Shown in pieces: positions 10,360 through 19,187 of a DNA stretch of 64,000 nucleotides; positions within the stretch are counted from its first letter, which is position 1; each line of letters begins with the position of its first letter. This stretch comes from Nitrosomonas sp. (GTDB lineage Bacteria > Pseudomonadota > Gammaproteobacteria > Burkholderiales > Nitrosomonadaceae), in the NCBI GenBank assembly GCA_024281995.1, contig JAMWZW010000001.1, positions 248,001 through 312,000 of the forward strand, read 5' to 3'. The notes beneath the pieces were generated by a model. The model did not search any database and was not told where the DNA came from. It saw only the letters and a program-made list of their open reading frames with translations. Both the position numbers and the translations under genes were made by a program.

Positions 10360-10683
10360 ATGGATACATCCGGAATTGATAATATCTTGCAGCAATTGCA
10401 AGCAGCTTCAGCACTTGCTGCTGGTGGCAAAAAACAATCGGGTGGCGATGAAATTACGCGCGTTGATTTCAACGAAAAACTTAAAGCGGCTGTTGATCAG
10501 GTAAATAATGCTCAACAGGTAGCTGATAAGCTTACCATGCAATTTGTTAGCGGCGAATCTAATGTCGATCTGCATGAAGTAATGATTTCCCTGCAAAAGG
10601 CCAATGTTTCATTTCAATCAATGGTACAAGTCCGTAATAAGTTGGTAACAGCGTATCAGGAAATTATGAATATGCAGGTTTAA
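10360..10683 (+). CDS. fliE: Flagellar hook-basal body complex protein FliE
   Basis: FliE is the small rod-junction protein between the MS ring and the proximal rod. The 107 residues contain the typical C-terminal pattern [17 protein letters not shown] followed by [17 protein letters not shown], the classic FliE ending. A ribosome site (gaaggag) lies before the ATG. Here fliE follows the kinase-regulator pair and is separated from fliF, which reads the other way. The stop codon is only 11 bases from the left end of the IS481 element, so the insertion spared the gene but probably removed its native downstream sequence. Confidence 0.95.
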   Translation: MDTSGIDNILQQLQAASALAAGGKKQSGGDEITRVDFNEKLKAAVDQVNNAQQVADKLTMQFVSGESNVDLHEVMISLQKANVSFQSMVQVRNKLVTAYQEIMNMQV

Positions 10684-10694
10684 GGTTTATTATA

Positions 10695-10722
10695 TGTAGT
10701 AGTTCAGACTTGATCTGACAGT
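10695..10722 (+). repeat. Left terminal inverted repeat of the IS481 element
   Basis: A 28-bp end that starts TGTAGTAGTTCAGACTTGAT and continues CTGACAGT. Compared with the reverse complement of 11886-11913, only about five positions differ, all in the middle. Confidence 0.9.
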
Positions 10723-10807
10723 AGGTCTTGCCAAAGGTGGGATTACCCGGTTTGATAGAGGTGTGAATCTTTATCAACGAAGCGCGCAAGCGCAAAGGAG
10801 TAATCCC

Positions 10808-11851
10808 ATGAGTAGTATTCAACGAACTATCATCAAACACAAGATTGGTTTGCTTAATCTGGCAGCCGAGCTTGGCAATGTATCCCGAGCCTGCAAGGTG
10901 ATGGGTTTTTCACGCGATACTTTCTATCGCTATCAGGCTGCCGTGGAGGCAGGAGGCGTTGAGGCACTGATTGATGAGAACCGGCGTAAACCCAATATCA
11001 AGAATCGCGTAGAAGAAGCGACGGAAGCAGCGATCAAAGCTTTTGCGCTGGAGCAACCTGCGTTTGGTCAGGTTCGTGTTTCTAATGAACTACGCAAACG
11101 CGGAATCATTGTTTCTCCATCTGGCGTTCGTTCGGTGTGGCTGCGTCAGAATCTGGAGTCGTTCAAGAAGCGTTTGTCAGCCTTGGAGAAACATATCGCC
11201 GAGACCGGAGCAGTGCTGACCGAAGCGCAAGTGCAGGCCCTGGAGAAGAAACAAGAAGACGATGTTGCTCATGGCGAAATCGAGACGGCTCATCCAGGCT
11301 ATCTCGGCAGCCAAGACACATTTTACGTTGGCACCATCAAGGGCGTGGGTCGAATTTATCAGCAAACATTCGTCGATACTTATTCCAAGTGGGCTGCAGC
11401 GAAGTTGTATACCACCAAAACGCCGATCACAGCAGCTGATTTGCTTAATGACCGGGTGCTTCCGTTCTTTGTCGAACAAGGTATGGGAGTCATCCGTATC
11501 CTGACCGATCGCGGTACCGAATACTGCGGTAAGCCGGAGAGTCACGATTATCAGCTCTATCTGGCACTCAATGACATTGAGCATTCCAGAACGAAAGCCA
11601 ATCATCCACAAACAAATGGTATCTGCGAGCGTTTCCACAAAACCATCTTGCAGGAATTCTACCAAGTAGCATTCAGGCGTAAGATTTACCAATCGATCGA
11701 AGAGTTACAGCACGATCTGGATGACTGGATGGTGTATTACAACAACACACGTACTCACCAAGGAAAAATGTGTTGTGGGCGTACACCGATGCAAACTTTA
11801 ATTGACGCAAAGGGGGTGTGGGACGATAAAATTACCTCATTGAATAACTGA
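10808..11851 (+). CDS. IS481-family DDE transposase
   Basis: Transposase of 347 residues. An N-terminal helix-turn-helix region (NLAAELGNVSRACKVMGFSR) precedes an rve integrase core. The DDE triad is visible as Asp in FVDTYSKWAAAKLY, Asp in ILTDRGTEYCG and Glu in HPQTNGICERFHKTI. The ATG at 10808 is preferred over an in-frame codon 45 bases upstream because aaaggag stands just before it and IS481 proteins start with this segment. The frame is intact, so the element may still be active. Confidence 0.93.
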   Translation: MSSIQRTIIKHKIGLLNLAAELGNVSRACKVMGFSRDTFYRYQAAVEAGGVEALIDENRRKPNIKNRVEEATEAAIKAFALEQPAFGQVRVSNELRKRGIIVSPSGVRSVWLRQNLESFKKRLSALEKHIAETGAVLTEAQVQALEKKQEDDVAHGEIETAHPGYLGSQDTFYVGTIKGVGRIYQQTFVDTYSKWAAAKLYTTKTPITAADLLNDRVLPFFVEQGMGVIRILTDRGTEYCGKPESHDYQLYLALNDIEHSRTKANHPQTNGICERFHKTILQEFYQVAFRRKIYQSIEELQHDLDDWMVYYNNTRTHQGKMCCGRTPMQTLIDAKGVWDDKITSLNN

Positions 11852-11885
11852 ATTTGATCTAACAGACACATCGTTAAATCGGGTA

Positions 11886-11913
11886 ACTGTCAGATCGGGT
11901 CGAGACTACTACA
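11886..11913 (-). repeat. Right terminal inverted repeat of the IS481 element
   Basis: It mirrors the left end. The outermost bases read CTACTACA on the plus strand and the inner part is ACTGTCAGATC. It begins 34 bases after the transposase stop. Confidence 0.9.
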
Positions 11914-11983
11914 ATTAATATCAATCCGATGTGAGCAGATACAGATTAGTTAAAATTTTTCCTGATGTTTCTGCTCGTATATT

Positions 11984-13837
11984 TTATTCTTCCAAAGCCA
12001 TTTCTAATTCGAGCCAATCGTTTTCCAATTGAGCTATTTTTGTTTCCAATGCTGCATGGGTGGCATTAAGCTGGTCGATTCGATCGCGGGTGCAATTCAT
12101 ATAGGTAGCGGGATCAGCTAATCGATGCCTGGTTTCATCGAGTTCTTTTTGCGTGATTGTTAAATCGGCTTCAAGTTTTGATTGTTTGCTGAGCAGGGCT
12201 TTTTTATTTGGTTTTGTAGTTGGCTTAGGGTGTGTTTTTTGTAAAGATAGTCGCAATTTTGCTGTTTCGCTGGTGCGGCGCGCTTCTATCCACTGCTGAT
12301 AATCTTCTAGATCACCTTCAAACAACTGAGCCTTGTTATCAGCTACTAACCATAACTCTTCAGCTGTAGCACGAATTAAGCTGCGATCATGCGATACGAG
12401 TACAACTGCGCCAGTATAGGCTTCCAATGCAATGGTTAGTGCATCGCGCATATCCAGATCTAAGTGATTGGTAGGCTCATCTAACAATAGCAAGTGTGGT
12501 TTTTGCCAGGCCAGTAAAGCGAGTGTTAATCGGCTTTTTTCTCCTCCGGAAAAGCTGGATACCGGGCGATTTTCGCTATCACTTCCAAAACCAAACCGTC
12601 CTAGGAAATTACGTAAATTCAATGAGGTTTGTTGGGGCGCTAGTTTTTGCATATGCTGCAAAGGCGTTGCTTGGTCGTTTAGGTTTTCTAATTGATGTTG
12701 TGCAAAATATCCAATGCTGAGATTAGGGGCTCTTTCAACTTCACCGGATGTAGGTTTGATTTCCCCGGTAAGAAGTTTAATTAGCGTAGATTTTCCAGCG
12801 CCATTGGGGCCTAACAGGGCAATTCGGCTGCCCGCTTGTAAAATAAGATTCACATTTTGATACAACAAATGATTGCCATATTCAAAACGCAGCTCTTTAG
12901 TACGTAACAACACATGTGGACTGTGTTCGGGTGCTTCAATCTTCAAATCGAAATGCTCATCTTCCATATGTAGCGGTACCATATGCGTCATGCGCTCAAG
13001 TGCTTTAATACGGCTTTGTGCCTGTTTTGCTTTGGTTGCTTTAGCGCGAAAACGTCGTACAAAACTTTCCATATGCGCAATCTTTTTTTTATATTGCTGA
13101 AAAGCTTGAGCATGTTGTGCTAGGCGTTCAGCACGTGCATTCTGAAAATTATCATAATTGCCGCTATATATATCAATATTCTTATTATTGATATATGCAA
13201 TGCGATTAACACAAGCATTGAGAAATTCACGGTCATGGGAAACTACAATCAGACTTCCAGGATAGTGTTCAAGGTACTGTTCCAACCACAGAATGGCTTC
13301 AAGATCGAGGTGATTGGTCGGTTCATCCAATAGTAGTAAATCAGCACGATGCATTAAAGCGCGAGCCAGATTTAAACGCATGCGCCAACCACCTGAGAAA
13401 TGATCGACGGGTTGCTCTACCATTTGATTGGTAAACCCTAATCCATTTAATAGCTGAGCTGCTCGCGATCGGGCCGAATATCCATTAAGTGCTTCATATT
13501 GCTGTTGCGCTTCAAACCATATGTCATCATGTTTGTCGTGCAAGATAATCTTTTCTAATTGCCGTAATTCGATGTCGCCATCCAGTACAAATTCAATAGC
13601 ATCTTGATTAGAAGAAGTGATTTCTTGTTCAACATAAGCGATTGTTTTGCCAGACTGCAAATTAATCTCGCCTGCGTCTGGCTGTATTGCACCACGGATC
13701 AATCGTAATAAGGTGGACTTGCCACAACCGTTTCTACCAACTAGTCCAAACCGTTGGTTGATAGAAATTTGCAGATTGACATTATCAAGTAGCGGAGTTC
13801 CATTCTGCAAATATGTTAAGTGTTGAATTTCTAACAT
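11984..13837 (-). CDS. yheS: ABC-F family ATPase, YheS-like
   Basis: Soluble protein of 617 residues with two ABC ATPase domains and no membrane segments. The ABC-F family acts on the ribosome. Domain 1 has Walker A GRNGCGKST, signature FSGGWRMRLNLARAL and LLLLDEPTNHLDLEA. Domain 2 has GPNGAGKST, FSGGEKSRLTLALL and LLLLDEPTNHLDLDM. Between them is the P-site tRNA-interaction linker with FRAKATKAKQAQSR. A charged coiled coil closes the protein. Overall similarity, including GDLEDYQQW near the end, favours YheS over Uup or EttA. It is convergent with the IS element and fliE. Confidence 0.9.
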   Translation of the reverse strand: MLEIQHLTYLQNGTPLLDNVNLQISINQRFGLVGRNGCGKSTLLRLIRGAIQPDAGEINLQSGKTIAYVEQEITSSNQDAIEFVLDGDIELRQLEKIILHDKHDDIWFEAQQQYEALNGYSARSRAAQLLNGLGFTNQMVEQPVDHFSGGWRMRLNLARALMHRADLLLLDEPTNHLDLEAILWLEQYLEHYPGSLIVVSHDREFLNACVNRIAYINNKNIDIYSGNYDNFQNARAERLAQHAQAFQQYKKKIAHMESFVRRFRAKATKAKQAQSRIKALERMTHMVPLHMEDEHFDLKIEAPEHSPHVLLRTKELRFEYGNHLLYQNVNLILQAGSRIALLGPNGAGKSTLIKLLTGEIKPTSGEVERAPNLSIGYFAQHQLENLNDQATPLQHMQKLAPQQTSLNLRNFLGRFGFGSDSENRPVSSFSGGEKSRLTLALLAWQKPHLLLLDEPTNHLDLDMRDALTIALEAYTGAVVLVSHDRSLIRATAEELWLVADNKAQLFEGDLEDYQQWIEARRTSETAKLRLSLQKTHPKPTTKPNKKALLSKQSKLEADLTITQKELDETRHRLADPATYMNCTRDRIDQLNATHAALETKIAQLENDWLELEMALEE

Positions 13838-14201
13838 AGCATATTCAATTAATAAGATTTTAAGTCAGTGTAAAATACGTTTTAGAATATGTTATGGAAT
13901 AATAAATTGATTTTTTTCAAATGAGACAAATATGTTTTAATAAGCTGGTTATAGGGGTTGTTGTTTTTGAGCAACATCAAATTAATATTGCCTTGACAGG
14001 GAAAAGTACCTTATATAAGCTGCGGTGTGGTCAAATATGACACACTTATATTTATTAAGCAATGTCATGGGTAAGCGTTTGAATGAAAATTTTCCAACCA
14101 GTAATAAGATTAGGAATTAATAATCAGAGTTGGCGCGCTCAACCAGAATTTCTTGCACATAAAAGCAAGGTGACAAGTACAATTACTTCGAGGGGAAGAT
14201 C
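13838..14201. other. Intergenic region between yheS-like gene and the sphingolipid-type operon
   Basis: About 360 bp of AT-rich, non-coding sequence between divergent genes. It must hold promoters for both sides. One candidate rightward promoter with a neighbouring dyad is listed separately. No RNA gene was recognised. Confidence 0.6.
13993..14045 (+). promoter_or_regulatory. Candidate sigma-70-like promoter with overlapping dyad upstream of the acyl-AMP ligase operon
   Basis: TTGACA at 13993-13998 is followed after 15 bases by TATAAG at 14014-14019. Next, at 14025-14045, lies an interrupted dyad with arms GTGTG(g)TCA and TGACACAC, where an operator would overlap the transcription start. The spacing is shorter than ideal and the site is ~160 bp before the start codon, so this is only a suggestion from the sequence. 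Confidence 0.3.
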
Positions 14202-16019
14202 TTGAGTTCGACAATAACCAAGTTGAACGCTCCGCTAACGCAAGCGTTTGATTTTCAGCCTTCAAGCGAATTACAATTTACACCGACTTTCAATACACTA
14301 ACTCAGCGGTTAGCGGACTTTGATACCCTGACCAGCGCTTTAGAATATGCAGCAGATGGAATAACGGGGTATAACTTTTACGACGCGAAGGGAAATTTAC
14401 GTTCGGTTTTGCCTTACAGTGAGCTTAGAGATAATGCTCGCACTTTGGCCCAACGCCTATATAGTTTTGATTTGCCCAGAGGAAGTCGAGTGGCAATTAT
14501 TGCTGACACTTCTGCAGAATTTGTCGAATTGTTCTTTGCTTGTCGTTATGCTGGTTTGGTACCTTTTGCGATGCCGATTCCAGTTAATTTAGGTAGTCAT
14601 GCGATTTATGTTCAACAGCTAAAAGGCATGCTTGAGAGCAGTCAAGCCAGTATTGCGTTAGCAAATATTGATTATATTAATTTTCTGCAAGAAGCTGTAG
14701 AAAGAGTTGAAAGTATACGATGGGTGGGAACGCCAGGTAAATTAAGCGAGTTGCCTGCGGTTCGTTTGGAGTTGCAATCCAATCATCCTGATGAAATTGC
14801 TTACTTGCAGTTTACTTCGGGTAGTACGCGTACGCCGAGAGGGGTGGTTATTACTGAACGAGCCTTAATGTGCAATTTGCAGGGTATTGTTCGTAATGGC
14901 TTGGAAATAAGACCGGGTGATCGCTCTGCATCATGGTTGCCTTTTTATCATGATATGGGATTGGTTGGTTTGGTCTTGGCGCCAATGGTTACGCAACTTT
15001 CAGTAGATTATCTGGCAACTAGAGATTTTGCAATTCGGCCTTTGCAATGGCTTCGTTTAATTAGCCGTAACCGATGCACTGTAGCATTCAGCCAACCTTT
15101 TGGTCTTAAGCTTTGTACTTTACGTGCAAGAGAAACTGATCTAAAGGAGTTGGATCTTAGTTGTTGGAGGGCTGCTGGTATTGGTGCAGAAATGATTCGA
15201 CCTGAAACTTTGAGAAACTTTGCAGAAAAATTTGCATCAGCAGGTTTTGATGAGAGTGCTTTTTTACCATGTTATGGACTTGCGGAATCAACATTAGCGG
15301 TTACCTTTTCTAAAATTGGTACGGGGTGTAAAAGCATACAAGTAGATAGCAAGACTCTAATAGATAAGAAGATGGCTGCCAGATTACAGGCTGACGGGCG
15401 CAAACAAAATGAATTTGTAAACTGTGGGCGTCCGTTACCTGGACATACGGTTAAGATTGTTGATGAAGATGGAGAGCAGTTATCAGAAATGATGGTTGGT
15501 AGTGTTCTGGTACATGGTGATAGTTTAATGACTGGCTACTATAATAACCCTGAAGAGACTGATAGGGCGCTTAAATCCGGTAACTGGTTAGATACGGGAG
15601 ATATTGGATTTCTGTTGGGAGGTGATTTATTTATCACGGGACGCCGAACAGATGTCATCATTGTTAATGGACGTAATATCCGCGCGCAAGATATAGAAGA
15701 ATTAGCGGAACAACAACCTGAGGTTCGGTCTCGCGAAGCTTCAGCATTTGGCGTAGACAGTGAAGATGGAACAACAACCATTGTTCTAGTAATCGAATGC
15801 AGACTTACTTCTATGACAGAGAGGCAATCGTTAACAATTAGATTGCAGCAATTTGTTTATATGGCCTTTGGTGTTAATTGTGTTGTTGAATTAGTACCGC
15901 CGCATACTTTACCAAGAACTTCTTCTGGAAAACTTTCTCGGTTTGCTGCGAAGCAAGGATATATCCAAAGGACAAATCTTGCTGGGCAGCTATCTTTTGT
16001 AGAGTCAGGCGATAGATAA
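14202..16019 (+). CDS. Acyl-AMP ligase / acyl-ACP synthetase of a ceramide-type operon
   Basis: Adenylate-forming enzyme of 605 residues, in the fatty acyl-AMP ligase branch. It should activate a fatty acid with ATP and load it on the ACP encoded two genes downstream. Seen: P-loop LQFTSGSTRTPRG (~205), YGLAEST core, adenine/hinge region DIGFLLGGDLFITGRRTDVI and C-terminal LPRTSSGKLSR with the catalytic Lys. The start is TTG at 14202, backed by gagggga 6 bases upstream. It is the first of four tightly spaced genes matching the Caulobacter ceramide locus, where this position holds the acyl-ACP synthetase. Substrate chain length cannot be read. Confidence 0.83.
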   Translation: MSSTITKLNAPLTQAFDFQPSSELQFTPTFNTLTQRLADFDTLTSALEYAADGITGYNFYDAKGNLRSVLPYSELRDNARTLAQRLYSFDLPRGSRVAIIADTSAEFVELFFACRYAGLVPFAMPIPVNLGSHAIYVQQLKGMLESSQASIALANIDYINFLQEAVERVESIRWVGTPGKLSELPAVRLELQSNHPDEIAYLQFTSGSTRTPRGVVITERALMCNLQGIVRNGLEIRPGDRSASWLPFYHDMGLVGLVLAPMVTQLSVDYLATRDFAIRPLQWLRLISRNRCTVAFSQPFGLKLCTLRARETDLKELDLSCWRAAGIGAEMIRPETLRNFAEKFASAGFDESAFLPCYGLAESTLAVTFSKIGTGCKSIQVDSKTLIDKKMAARLQADGRKQNEFVNCGRPLPGHTVKIVDEDGEQLSEMMVGSVLVHGDSLMTGYYNNPEETDRALKSGNWLDTGDIGFLLGGDLFITGRRTDVIIVNGRNIRAQDIEELAEQQPEVRSREASAFGVDSEDGTTTIVLVIECRLTSMTERQSLTIRLQQFVYMAFGVNCVVELVPPHTLPRTSSGKLSRFAAKQGYIQRTNLAGQLSFVESGDR

Positions 16020-16026
16020 AAAGGAT

Positions 16027-16938
16027 ATGCCGGAATTAGTAGCTGTAACAGGCGCTACTGGTTTTATCGGTAAAGTGTTAGTACAAAAACTGATTCAAAG
16101 CGGCTGGAAGGTTCGTGCCCTTACTAGAAGTAAGGAATCATCATGTAGCGAATCAATTCAATGGATTCATGGCGATCTTGACAATACAGTTGCGCTACGT
16201 CATTTGGTTGATGGCGTAGCGTTTGTGGTTCATTGTGCTGCTACAGTAAGGGGTGATTCTTTCAGCAAATTTGAACATATCAATGTTGAAGGCACCAGAA
16301 ATCTTTTATACGCGATTACTGAACAAGATAAATGGCCTCGATTCCTTCTCATATCATCTTTAGCTGCAAGAAATCCTGAATTATCCTGGTACGCTGGAAG
16401 CAAGTATTTATGTGAGCAGCTACTTACTGGATATTCCGGTCTATTGTCGACAATTTTTCGCCCTACAGCGGTATATGGTCCCGGTGATAAGGAGTTAAAG
16501 CCGCTTTTTCAGGCAATGCAGCGCGGGGTGCTTCCTGTAATAGGAGGAATTCATAATCGATTTGGTTTGCTTCACGTTTATGATCTGGTTGCGGCTATTC
16601 AAGCTTGGCTGGCGTCAGATCAGTCTATCAACGGCATTTTTGAACTGGATGATGGCACACCGGGCGGATATAGCTATCAAGGTCTATCTGTTTTGGCTCA
16701 GCGAGTATGGAAACGCCCTGTTTACTGTATCACCATACCGAATTTTTTGATTCGAAGTATCGCGCTATCAAATCTCTGGCTTGCACGCCTATTACATTAC
16801 TCTCCCATGCTAACACCAGGAAAAGTTAATGAATTACAACATAGTGACTGGGTATGTAACAACGAACCTTTAACCAGTATACTTCCTACATGGCGACCGA
16901 ATATTCGTTTACAAGATGTATTATCTGAAGTAATCTAA
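16027..16938 (+). CDS. NAD(P)-dependent epimerase/reductase, CerR-like candidate
   Basis: Extended short-chain dehydrogenase of 303 residues. The Rossmann motif GATGFIG is at the N-terminus. A Ser preceding the active site (LLISSLAARNPELS) and the catalytic YxxxK (YAGSK) are present. It starts 7 bases after the acyl-AMP ligase stop. In Caulobacter the gene at this place (CerR) reduces the 3-keto group of the sphingoid intermediate; that role here is inferred from order alone. A general sugar epimerase function is less likely given the lipid neighbours, but the sequence does not exclude it. Confidence 0.72.
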   Translation: MPELVAVTGATGFIGKVLVQKLIQSGWKVRALTRSKESSCSESIQWIHGDLDNTVALRHLVDGVAFVVHCAATVRGDSFSKFEHINVEGTRNLLYAITEQDKWPRFLLISSLAARNPELSWYAGSKYLCEQLLTGYSGLLSTIFRPTAVYGPGDKELKPLFQAMQRGVLPVIGGIHNRFGLLHVYDLVAAIQAWLASDQSINGIFELDDGTPGGYSYQGLSVLAQRVWKRPVYCITIPNFLIRSIALSNLWLARLLHYSPMLTPGKVNELQHSDWVCNNEPLTSILPTWRPNIRLQDVLSEVI

Positions 16939-16968
16939 CTTTGAAATTTAATTACGATGAGTTAATTT

Positions 16969-17223
16969 ATGACCGAGAACAATTATAATGAGATCATGAA
17001 ATTACTCTGTGATCGTTTAGAAGGGGTATCGAATTCCAATGTTCAAATCACTTCCGAAACAAACATAATTAGCCAATTATCGATTGATTCCATTAAGTTA
17101 CTCAATCTGATTATGGAAATTGAAGACACTTTTGACATCTCAATTCCTATCAATGCATTAACCGATGTGCAAACTGTTCGTGAGCTAGCTGATTTAGTTT
17201 ATAAAATTAAGTCAGCATCATAA
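16969..17223 (+). CDS. Acyl carrier protein
   Basis: Small acidic four-helix carrier protein of 84 residues with the phosphopantetheine attachment Ser in SQLSIDSIKLLNLIMEIED (a DSI variant of the common DSL motif). It is distinct from the housekeeping AcpP sequence. Only one base separates its stop from the ATG of the following synthase, so the pair is probably co-translated. It is expected to carry the acyl chain made available by the acyl-AMP ligase and hand it to the palmitoyltransferase-like enzyme. Confidence 0.9.
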   Translation: MTENNYNEIMKLLCDRLEGVSNSNVQITSETNIISQLSIDSIKLLNLIMEIEDTFDISIPINALTDVQTVRELADLVYKIKSAS

Positions 17224-17224
17224 A

Positions 17225-18418
17225 ATGAATTTACTTGAAAAATTAGACGCGTCTGCTGCGGCAAGAAAAGCGCTTTTGCCCGATGGTGTCGGAGCTTTCG
17301 GTATTCCGATCGAAGAGGTTTATTCGGCTACTGAAGCTCGGATTGGGGATCGGCGTGTTCTGCTGCTCGGCACTAACAATTATTTAGGGTTGACTTTTGC
17401 ACCTGAGTGCATCCGAGCAGCGCATGAAGCAATCGATAAAGAAGGTACGGGTACAACAGGATCTCGGATGGCAAATGGTAGTTATTTTGGTCATCGCTCA
17501 CTAGAGAGAGAATTTGCAGATTTTTATCAATGTGATTCTGCGATTGTCTTTACTACGGGTTATCAAGCAAATTTGGGCACCATTTCTGGTCTCGTTGGTC
17601 CTGGGGATACTGTCTTGATTGATGGTGACTCTCATGCCAGCATATACGATGGCTGTGTTTTAAGTGGTGCAGATATCATTCGCTTCAAGCATAATGATAT
17701 GGTTGATATGGAAAAACGGTTGCGCCGCTTGGGTAATCGTGTTGAAACAACGTTGATAATTGCTGAAGGGATTTACAGTATGCTCGGCGATCAAGCGCCT
17801 TTGGATGATATTGTTAAACTAAAGAATGCTTACGGCTGTATTTTACTCCTCGATGAAGCGCATTCGTTGGGCGTGCTGGGTGAAACTGGCCAGGGTCTTG
17901 TGGAAGCAACCGGATTATTGAAAGAAGTCGACTTTATTACGGGCACTTTTAGTAAAAGCTTATGCAGTATTGGCGGCTATTGTGTAAGTAATCACCCTCA
18001 GCTTGAGCAATTACGCTATGTCAGCCATCCTTATATTTTTACAGCATCGCCATCTCCAGCAACGATTGCTTCGACGCGTGCGGCATTAGAGTTATTGCGT
18101 AAAGGTAGCCATTTGCGCAAACAATTGTGGCAAAACTGCACACAGCTTTATACACAGCTAAGGGAAGGAGGATATTTACTTGGCCCTCATCCTGGACCGG
18201 TAATTGCTGCAATAGTTGACACGCCGCGCCAAGCACTCTTACTTTGGCAGAATTTGCTGGAGCATAATATTTACGTGAATTTAATATTGCCTCCAGCTGC
18301 ACCGGAGGGCAAATCACTCGTGCGATGCAGTGTAAATGCAGCGCATACTTCTGAACAAATTAAGTATGTAGGCGATACTTTTTGTAAGTTGCATGGACTA
18401 GTATGTTCACCAAGTTAA
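17225..18418 (+). CDS. spt: Serine palmitoyltransferase-like alpha-oxoamine synthase
   Basis: PLP enzyme of 397 residues that joins an amino acid to an acyl thioester with loss of CO2. The PLP Lys244 lies in TFSKSLCSIGGY, the cofactor Asp210 and His213 in LLLDEAHSLGV, and a substrate His137 in DGDSHASI. N-terminal NNYLGL and GTGTTGSRMANGS are typical of the family (KBL, BioF, HemA, SPT). The ACP and acyl-AMP ligase next door point to SPT, which would give 3-ketosphinganine. A BioF or KBL role is unlikely because no biotin or threonine genes are near. It is the last gene of the four-gene unit. Confidence 0.82.
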   Translation: MNLLEKLDASAAARKALLPDGVGAFGIPIEEVYSATEARIGDRRVLLLGTNNYLGLTFAPECIRAAHEAIDKEGTGTTGSRMANGSYFGHRSLEREFADFYQCDSAIVFTTGYQANLGTISGLVGPGDTVLIDGDSHASIYDGCVLSGADIIRFKHNDMVDMEKRLRRLGNRVETTLIIAEGIYSMLGDQAPLDDIVKLKNAYGCILLLDEAHSLGVLGETGQGLVEATGLLKEVDFITGTFSKSLCSIGGYCVSNHPQLEQLRYVSHPYIFTASPSPATIASTRAALELLRKGSHLRKQLWQNCTQLYTQLREGGYLLGPHPGPVIAAIVDTPRQALLLWQNLLEHNIYVNLILPPAAPEGKSLVRCSVNAAHTSEQIKYVGDTFCKLHGLVCSPS

Positions 18419-18533
18419 GTTTTTGATATGGATAAATAGATATTAAGTGTCTTTTTTTAACAAAGATGCTCGGCAATACTTAAATATTTTTTGTTGTTGA
18501 TAAAAACTAAATGGTTTTTCATAGGGTGGTGCT

Positions 18534-19187
18534 ATGAAAGTAATGCAAGTATTGGTGGTAACTATATTTCTTTTTCTATTTCATGGTAGTTCTTATGGGA
18601 TAGCCATTGTGTACAATGGGTTTCAATGCCTCAATGCGATAAATGCAAATGACACCACTGTTAGCAATACTCCAGTACAAAGTAGATTTGAAGTTATTGA
18701 AGATGTTGGGGAGGGAATGTTTCGCTTAAATTTGACAGGGGGTATTCCTCGCATTGTCAATAATAATCAGAACGTTTGTATTGATAATGCAACCGCTTTA
18801 GGTTATTCAGGAATCCCTGAAGTCGATGGACTGCCAGCACCGCTTCAATCAATCGATGCGACAGCATATTTTAGTGGAAGAAATCTGGTGATTGTGATCA
18901 ATTCATTATTTACCGATCTAAGCGCCAGAAGAGACTCTTTCGCCTCATTTTTTAGTACAAGTAATATATTTGCAATTACCAATACGCTGTTTTTTGAATT
19001 TAATTCGCTAACATCTTCATTCCGCTTAAATAAGTTAATCCATAACAGAGGGTATACGCAAACAACCAGTGGTTCTACCAACTTTATTCCGTTTCTGGAA
19101 ACAGTCCTCCCATCTTTTAACGATATACCGCGAGATAAAACCCGAATCCTGACCCCAATTTCCAGTATTGACTATGTATTGGAATAG
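18534..19187 (+). CDS. Exported protein of unknown function
   Basis: 217 residues with a clear signal peptide (hydrophobic stretch ~5-22, MQVLVVTIFLFLFHGSSYG) and probably cleaved near the Gly/Ile that follows. The mature part is rich in Asn, Ser, Thr and Phe, has only two Cys, and reads like a secreted or outer-membrane beta-rich protein. No family was recognised. It follows the sphingolipid-type operon after 115 bases on the same strand and has its own AT-rich leader, so co-function is possible but not shown. Confidence 0.6.
   Translation: MKVMQVLVVTIFLFLFHGSSYGIAIVYNGFQCLNAINANDTTVSNTPVQSRFEVIEDVGEGMFRLNLTGGIPRIVNNNQNVCIDNATALGYSGIPEVDGLPAPLQSIDATAYFSGRNLVIVINSLFTDLSARRDSFASFFSTSNIFAITNTLFFEFNSLTSSFRLNKLIHNRGYTQTTSGSTNFIPFLETVLPSFNDIPRDKTRILTPISSIDYVLE

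Larger units (their letters stand above)
10695..11913. mobile_element. Complete IS481-family insertion sequence
   Basis: A 1219-bp element bounded by imperfect inverted repeats of about 28 bp. Both ends begin TGTAGTAGT when read inwards and share GATCTGACAGT at their inner part. It holds one transposase gene. No convincing target-site duplication could be read at the edges, where both flanks are AT-rich. It lies between fliE and the convergent yheS-like gene and breaks no recognisable coding sequence. Confidence 0.9.

Noticed and set aside
10680-10700. Target-site duplication of the IS481 element
   Set aside because: The flanks TTTATTATA and ATTAATATC share AT-rich bases but no exact repeat lies at both boundaries.
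12468-13100. Rightward open frames within the yheS-like gene
   Set aside because: They have no ribosome sites or family features and lie entirely inside a conserved coding sequence.
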